A stretch of DNA of 64,000 nucleotides from Dama dama (lineage: Eukaryota > Chordata > Mammalia > Artiodactyla > Cervidae): the NCBI RefSeq assembly GCF_033118175.1, contig NC_083694.1, positions 33,120,108-33,184,107 on the forward strand. The letters run 5' to 3'. Made by a program: the position numbers and the translations under genes. A model generated the notes under the pieces. That model was given only the letters and a program-made list of their open reading frames with translations. It had not been told where the DNA came from and did not search any database. Positions 57,546-64,000 of this stretch are shown one piece after another. Position 1 is the stretch's first letter. Each line of letters begins with the position of its first letter.

Positions 57546-60189
57546 AATACGAATAATTCTTTGAGTATACTTATGGTACTAATGAGAAGGAAACTAAATG
57601 AGAATAAAAAACGTGATGACTCAGCAAAGAAAGGTTTACTTGACAAAGTCTCTGAAACTGTTGAGTGAGCAAAGCCCTCATGTTAGTGAAGAGAAGTGGA
57701 TTGGGAGTGCAGAGTGAGACAGTCTTGGAAAGTAAGATAAATGCCCCATTTATGAAAAGAGAGATTTAGTGCAAGGATAACATTCAGTGTGTTTGAAAAA
57801 TAATAATTAACGGATTTCACGTCATCCAAATCCTATATTTTCAGCAAAGTGTCAGATAAATACAAGCATAGATTTAGAGAAACAACCTTGATATCTGAGC
57901 TTGAGTAAAGTGCAAAGTTTTGAACAATATATTAATCAATTAAAGATAGAATGTGAAATATAAGAATTAGGATAGATAAAGACTTCAAACTCTTTAAGTT
58001 TCAGAACTCTTAAAATAGTTTAATGCCCTTGAAAATGTTCCTCCTCCTATAAACTGTTATCCTCAGAAAGATGCAAATTTAATACCAAATGCCCTTTGGC
58101 CCCCTTTAGGTGAACTTCATTACATACTCTCATTGTAGACAGGGGATGTTACAAATTTAAAATTAGAGTATGCCAATAGATAGCATGTTACTTGTCAAAT
58201 AAAATTTTCTGGAGTCAACCATTTGTTATTCATGGCTTTTTTCTTTTTTATACTACTTTCAAAATTTCTCTCAGCATTCAAATTATAAAAGTACTAAAGT
58301 ATTAATGTAATTAAAATTGATTCTACCATTAAATGTATCTTTATTCATAACTGTACTTCGTAAGTCATTCCAGTCAGACATTTTTGTAATTAGACTGAAG
58401 TTCATTGATCATAATTTTTCATGTGAATAAAAGGTATTTGCATTTTCACCATAGTTAAGTCTCAAGCTGTGTGGCTCTTATAAAGAAAATTTTCACATCC
58501 AGTATTTGTTTCAGTTAGGTTCTTCTTAAAATGTGTTTTCAGCTGTCAGAAAATGCAGCATCACTTCCCATGGGCAAAATTAAGGGACTCTGAATAGGTT
58601 AGTTTATGTCATCCGTGAATGGGTAAGGTCTCAAGTTCCATGAGTTTTGCCTCAGCTACCATTAATTTACTGAGTTTTTTATTGAATTTTTCAAGCTGAG
58701 TTCAAGATGTACGGAAGAGATATAAAAGGATCTTTTAGCCATTTTCTGTTCCAAATGTATCGAAGCATGTACTTGAATTTCAAAACATGGACTTGGGGTT
58801 AAAATAATTTCTTCATTCATACTAGGTGTTAATTAAAAACAGGGAAGATGACATTTGAAGTTTGTTACCCTCTATGCTGTTTTAGAAATTGAACAAATTC
58901 TCAAAACTTCTGGTAATGTGTGATTTTTAGATACAAAGTAACAACAAAGTAACAAAGTATAAAATTCTTACATATAAATTACATATTTTCTTCATATTCT
59001 TAGAGCAAGCATTAGATGTGCCGCTTGTTTCAAGACATTGTGACTCTTTTAATTTAGTCCTGCAGAGGTAATATATCACCTCCTAAAATGCAGGCTTTTA
59101 ATCATATCTGGTATCAAAGCAATGTGTGTATATGAGTATTAAAGAAACACTCAAAAGTATTTTCTTTAGAAATTAAATTTCTTTTCCTTGCTTTATTTTA
59201 AATACAAATGATATATTATTCCACTTTACATTTGTGAATTGTTTGGCCAGGGGGGGGAAAAAAGAGTTTAAGCAGAGTTCCTGTATTTCAGAATGTTAAA
59301 GAAATAATAGGAAAGACTAATACCAGAACACAATTAGTTACAGTAAATGACATCAGGTACTGGGGGCTCCTTGGAGGGTGAGCTTGATCCTAAATGAATC
59401 AGAAAAGGCTTCATGGTGGGGGGGGGGGGGCGCTATATTTGAGTAGATCCAGGGAATTGCATAGAATTCTACTTGATAGCAAGGAGGCTTTTCTGGCAGT
59501 AATGGCACAGAGGAGAGAATTATCTTCTCCAGATCACTAAGTGATCCAGTTTGTCTAGAAGAATGAATGTAGTATAAAGGCAAGGTTTGGCCGTAATGAG
59601 TTCTGGGGAGCCACTTCCTTATAGAGGCGGGATAAAAGTTGTCCTGTAGGACATCATTAAGGAGTGAATTGGGTGATGGGCAGAAGGTGGAACTTTGAAT
59701 AGATTTAACTTGGAAAATAGAAAAGTCATGTCCACACTTGTTTGTTTCTACTATGTTCCAGATACAGTTAGATATTTTAGCTGCATTATCTTTGATCCTT
59801 CCAGCAAACACAAGGTTAGAGTTTGTCCTTTGAAAGATACTGTGGAGAATATATTAGAAGGCAACCAGATTAGGAGCCCCCTGGGGAGGTGACTCATGCA
59901 TATTTCATCTTTTTTTCCTTTTATTCTGTGTACTTGAAAACAATTTCAACTCTCCCACATTATTGAATACCATTCACATTGGTTGCTGTCCACACTCTCT
60001 CCCACTTTCGGTTTCCCTTGTTGTTTTAATGGCTTATGTTTGTATGATACATTAGTCAAAACTAATGAGCCAATAGTGGTACATTACTAACTGAAGCCCA
60101 TACTTTATTGACATTTTCTTTGTTTTTACCTAACGTCCTTTTTATGTACTTCACTCTCATCCAGGGTACCATGTTACATTTAGTTGTCA
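57546..60189. other. Intronic sequence, no gene recognised
   Basis: No exon or RNA gene. 59350-59830 looks like an old interspersed repeat ('cagaaaaggcttcatggtgg', 'gctgcattatctttgatcct') and contains a G-run at about 59417-59430. Confidence 0.45.
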
Positions 60190-60198
60190 TGTCTTGGT

Positions 60199-60423
60199 TC
60201 ATGCATGCTCAGTTGCTTCGGTCATGTCCAACTCTTTGCGACCATATGGACTGTAGCCCGCCAGAATTCTCTGTCCATGGGATTCTCCAGGCAAGAATAC
60301 TGGAGTAGGTTGCCATGCCCTCCTTCAGAGGATCTTCCCAACCCAGGGATCAAACCTGCATCTCCTGCATCTTCTGCATTGCAGGCGGATTCTTTACCAC
60401 TGAGCCACCAGGGAAGCCTGTTG
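60199..60423 (-). mobile_element. Bov-tA SINE with target duplication
   Basis: Antisense copy flanked by tgtcttggt at 60190-60198 and 60424-60432. It has a small extra 'ctgcatctt' repeat in the head. Confidence 0.92.
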
Positions 60424-60641
60424 TGTCTTGGTAGCTATCTCTAAACTGTGAGTTTCTCAGACTTTCCTTGTTTTTGATGACCTTGACAGTTTTGAGGAGT
60501 ACTAGTCAGGTGTTTTGTAAAATGTCCCTGAGCTAGGATTTGTTTAATGTTTTTTTGATGATTTCTCTGGGGTTTTAGGTTTGAGGAAGGAAGACCACAG
60601 AGATAAGTGTTCTTTTCATCACACCAGACAGCCATTGGTCT

Positions 60642-61170
60642 GTTTTGTTGTTGTTCAGTCACTAAGTCATGTCCGACTCTTTGCGACCCCATGAACTGCA
60701 GCACTCCAGACGTCCCTGTCCTTCACCATCTCCTGGAGTTTGCTCAGACTCATGTCCATTGAGTTGGTGATGCTATCTAACTATCTCGTCCTCTGCTGCC
60801 CCCATTCTCCTTTTGCCTTCAGTCTTTCCCAGCCTCAGAATTTTTTCCAGTGGGTCGGCTCTTCACATCAGGTGGCCAAAGTATTGGAGCTTCAGCTTCA
60901 GCATCAGTCCTTCCAATGAATATTTAGGGTTGATTTCTTTAGCATTGACAGGTTTGATCTCCTTGCTCTTCAAGGGACTCTCAAGAGTCTTCTCCAGCAC
61001 CACAGTTCAAAAGCATCAATTCTTCAGTGCTCTGCTTTCTTTATGGTCCAATTCTCACATCTGTATACATGACTACTGAAAAAAAATCAAAGCTTTGACT
61101 GTATGAACCTTTGTTGGCAAAGTGATGTCTTTGCTTTTTAATATGCTGTCTAGTTTTGTCATAGCTTTCT
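60642..61170 (-). mobile_element. BovB 3' end, antisense
   Basis: 'ttgttgttgttcagtcactaa' to 'atgctgtctagttttgtcat'. 5'-truncated. Confidence 0.92.
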
Positions 61171-61384
61171 GATCTGTTTACTATCTCTATTATTCCTTTT
61201 CAGAATGTCATATAGATGGTGTCAGTCTATAATCTTTTTAGACTGCCTTCTTTCAGTTAGTAATATGAATTTAATAAGGGTACACAGAATGTTGGAGGTA
61301 TGCCAAATGGACACAGAAGCCAATTGACAGAGTTCCCATTGGAAAGATGGAAAACATTTTGCAACAAAATAAATTAAGTATTAT

Positions 61385-61530
61385 TGTCGTATTGGGGAAA
61401 GAACAGACAAATAGATCAATGGAACAGCCCAGAAATAGACCCACACAAATATAGTCATCTGACCTTAGACAAAAGTGTAAAGGATATTTAATAGAAGAAA
61501 AGGATTCTTTTCAGCTTTTAAGAAATTGTT
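61385..61530 (+). mobile_element. L1 ORF2 fragment, sense
   Basis: 'gaacagacaaatagatcaat', 'cccagaaatagacccacaca' and 'catctgaccttagacaaaag' are the familiar L1 ORF2 block. Confidence 0.8.
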
Positions 61531-61547
61531 TTACATAACAAATCACT

Positions 61548-62680
61548 ATTTTTTTTTTTTTTTTATTAGTTGGAGGCTAATTACTTCACAACATTTCAGT
61601 GGGTTTTGTCATACATTGATATGAATCAGCCATAGAGTTACACGTATTCCCCATCCCGGTCCCCCCTCCCACCTCCCTCTCCACCCGATTCCTCTGGATC
61701 TTCCCAGTGCACCAGGCCCGAGCACTTGTCTCATGCATCCCACCTGGGCTGGTGATCTGTTTCACCATAGATAATATACATGCTATTCTTTCGAAACATC
61801 CCACCCTCACCTTCTCCCACAGAGTTCAAAAGTCTGTTCTGTACTTCTGTGTCTCTTTTTCTGTCCTGCATATAGGGTTATCGTTACCATCTTTCTAAAT
61901 TCCATATATATGTGTTAGTATGCTGTAATGTTCTTTATCTTTCTGGCTTACTTCACTCTGTATAATGGGCTCCAGTTTCATCCATCTCATTAGAACTGAT
62001 TCAAATGAATTCTTTTTAATGGCTGAGTAATATTCCATGGTGTATATGTACCACAGCTTCCTTATCCGTTCATCTGCTGATGGGCATCTAGGTTGCTTCC
62101 ATGTCCTGGCTATTATAAACAGTGCTGCAATGAACATTGGGGTGCCCGTGTCTCTTTCAGATCTGGTTTCCTTGGTGTGTGTGCCCAGAAGTGGGATTGC
62201 TGGGTCATATGGCAGTTCTATTTCCAGTTTTTTAAGAAATCTCCACACTGTTCTCCATAGTGGCTATACTAGTTTGCATTCCCACCAACAGTGTAAGAGG
62301 GTTCCCTTTTCTCCACACCCTCTCTAGCATTTATTGCTTGTAGACTTTTGGATAGCAGCCATCCTGACTGGCGTGTAATGGTACCTCATTGTGGTTTTGA
62401 TTTGCATTTCTCTAATAATGAGTGATGTTGAGCATCTTTTGATGTGTTTGTTAGCTATCTGTATGTCTTCTTTGGAGAAATGTCTGTTTAGTTCTTTGGC
62501 CCATTTTTTGATTGGGTCATTTATTTTTCTGGAATTGAGCTTCAGGAGTTGCTTGTATATTTTTGAGATTAATCCTTTGTCTGTTTCTTCATTTGCTATT
62601 ATTTTCTCCCAATCTGAGGGCTGTCTTTTCACCTTACTTATTGTTTCCTTTGTAGTGCAAAAGCTTTTAAAAAGCAGTGA
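61548..62680 (-). mobile_element. Bovine L1 3' end, about 1.1 kb, antisense
   Basis: Poly(T) at 61548-61564 (poly(A) of the element), 3' UTR, then the ORF2 C-terminus in reverse: LPYDPAIPLLGTHTKETRSE and YTMEYYSAIKKNSFESVLMR at 61895-62248, and the block at 62324-62632. Little diverged; 5'-truncated. Confidence 0.95.
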
Positions 62681-63004
62681 ACCTAGATTTGTACTTTATG
62701 TTGATGATATAAATCTCATTGTAAAGTGACATTTTCCCCACCTTTTTCATACTTACTCTTTGGAAAGAAATTCCTAAATGTAGTTCAAACTAAAGGAGTA
62801 AGAATTTATGCTTCACCTCATTCAGGGTGAAATGTATACATAAATTACTCTAGTTTTTTTTTTTTTTTTTTTGATGGGGAGCTTTGTCCATATCCTCCAC
62901 TTATTCAGTCACTTATTTATATCAGCATGAACCTCTAGGTTCTCTATACTTCCTCACAAAGTTTGGGAGAAGAAGGACAAGAAAGAAGATTGATTGTGGT
63001 GGAA

Positions 63005-63626
63005 TCCTTTTTTATTGATTGTTGAATTTTATTTGATAATATTTCATTGAGGATTTTTGTTTCTATGTTAGTAAGAGAAAATGGCCTGTCCTTTTCCTTC
63101 TTGTAATGTCTTTCTCTGAGTTTAGTATTTAGGTAGTACTAATCGTATAGAAAGTGCTAGGAACTGTTCTCTCTGCTTGTAATTTTCTGCCAGAAGAACT
63201 GGTAACACTTCTTCCCTAAATATTTGGTAGAATTTACCAGCAAAACTTTCTAGAACTATTGGTTTTTTTGAAGGGAGGTAACTAACTATTGATTCCTCTC
63301 TTTGAAAAAATAGAGCTATTCAGGTTTCCTTTTGCCTCTTTTGTATGTTTTGGTTTATATCTTTCAAGTAGTTGATTACTTAAGTTATCAAATTTGTGGG
63401 CACAGTGCTGTTGATAGTGTTACTTTATTATCTTTTTAATATTCATAGGTCAGTAGTAATGATCCACAGTGTCTCCCTTCTCTTTTCTGATATTGACAAT
63501 TTCTTTTTTCTTTCTTCTTTTCCTAGTTAGCCTGGCTGGAAGTCTATCACTTTCATTGACTTTTCTCTATTGTTTTCTGGTTGCTTCTGTAATTTTATTC
63601 TTTCTCTAGCTTTAAATCACCCTTCT
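63005..63626 (-). mobile_element. Older L1 ORF2 fragment, antisense
   Basis: 'atttcattgaggatttttgt', 'ctaaatatttggtagaattt' and 'tctttcaagtagttgatta' are reverse L1 ORF2 blocks. The RPL4 copy was inserted into it. Confidence 0.78.
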
Positions 63627-64000
63627 CTTTTCCTGTGGGAGCCGCCGGGTTGAGAGGAGCGTGGCCTTCTCGTCTCCCCGCCATGGCGTGTGCTCATCCA
63701 CTGATATCAGTGTACTCCGAAAAGGGGGAGTCCTCTGGCAAAAATGTCACTTTGCCTGCTATGTTCAAGGCTCCCATTCGACCCAATATTGTTAACTTTG
63801 TTCACACCAACTTGCACAAAAACAACAGACAGCCCTATGCTGTCAGTGAATTAGCAGGTCATCAAACCAGTGCTGAGTCTTGGGGTGCAGGCAGAGCTGT
63901 GGCTCGAATTCCCAGGGTTCGAGGTGGCGGGACTCACCGTCTGGTCAGGGTGCTTTTGGAAATATGTGTCATGGGGGCCGCATGTTTGCACTAACCAAGA
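63627..64000 (+). pseudogene. RPL4: RPL4 processed pseudogene, 5' part (runs off the window)
   Basis: The copy begins with a 5' TOP-like CTTTTCCTGTGGGAG, typical of ribosomal-protein mRNAs. The start codon at 63683-63685 opens a frame matching ribosomal protein L4 (large subunit protein uL4), including SVYSEKGESSGKNVTLPA and RQPYAVSELAGHQTSAESWG. There are no introns. After GGGTHR one base is missing following 63939 (CACCG|TCTGG), so the frame shifts and the downstream codons no longer read as L4. Several missense changes are also present. It is inserted in antisense L1 sequence. The 3' part, poly(A) and right duplication lie beyond the window. Confidence 0.93.

Noticed and set aside
57238..57564. 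Several overlapping frames of 82-94 codons on both strands
   Set aside because: They are produced by the stop-poor composition of the polypyrimidine tract.
59353..59811. 152-codon minus-strand frame as a possible gene
   Set aside because: It overlaps sequence that looks like an old interspersed repeat, includes a G-run that sets the frame, has no recognisable domain and no splice or promoter context.
61895..62632. Minus-strand frames of 117 and 102 codons
   Set aside because: These are the C-terminus of bovine L1 ORF2, interrupted between them.

Overview
This window is ruminant (bovid-type) nuclear DNA. It is full of lineage-specific retroposons: BovB/RTE LINEs, tRNA-Glu-derived Bov-tA and dimeric Bov-A2 SINEs, a CHR-type cetartiodactyl SINE, bovine-type L1 and an endogenous retroviral LTR. 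Beneath them lie older mammal-wide repeats (L2, MIR, MLT1, MER5, MER2/Tigger, L1M). Density of protein-coding host sequence is very low. The species within the ruminants cannot be fixed from the sequence alone.

The host gene is almost certainly RGS7, read on the + strand. One 51-base exon at 38173-38223 encodes SDIVQWLIKNLTIEDP, part of the DEP domain of an R7-family regulator of G-protein signalling, and it has a good acceptor and donor. No other RGS7 exon was recognised, so both flanks are best read as large RGS7 introns.

The most notable object is a complete retrocopy of TOX4 on the - strand at 38865-41635, starting about 640 bases downstream of the RGS7 exon and antisense to it. It has a 5' UTR, an uninterrupted 619-codon reading frame with an intact HMG box, a roughly 0.83 kb 3' UTR, an AATAAA signal, a poly(A) tail and a perfect 17-base target-site duplication. 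It is either a very young processed pseudogene or an intact retrogene candidate. A second processed copy, of RPL4, starts at 63627 and runs off the window; a one-base deletion breaks its frame.

Layout: 1-3 kb holds BovB, MIR, SINEs and (TA)n-bearing L1 ends. 4.3-5.2 kb is an MLT1 LTR with two nested SINEs. 5.5-9.1 kb is L1M followed by BovB. 12.5-13.5 kb is a retroviral LTR. 14.5-15.5 kb holds MLT1 and MER5. 17.7-19.1 kb is BovB. 20.2-26.2 kb is two antisense L1 copies. 26.2-26.8 kb is L2. 28.2-31.3 kb is sense L1M. 32.9-34.7 kb is a SINE/BovB cluster. 34.7-38.8 kb is mostly unique sequence with the exon. 38.8-41.7 kb is the TOX4 retrocopy. 46.1-46.3 kb is a complete MER2/Tigger. 46.4-48.9 kb and 51.0-53.5 kb are two long BovB copies in inverted orientation. 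55.6-56.9 kb is L2. 57.4 kb is a polypyrimidine tract. 60-63.6 kb holds SINE, BovB and L1. 63.6-64 kb is RPL4.

No bacterial-type systems, CRISPR arrays, rRNA or functional tRNA genes were seen. Apart from the RGS7 exon and the TOX4 frame, the long reading frames are transposon remnants or chance openings.
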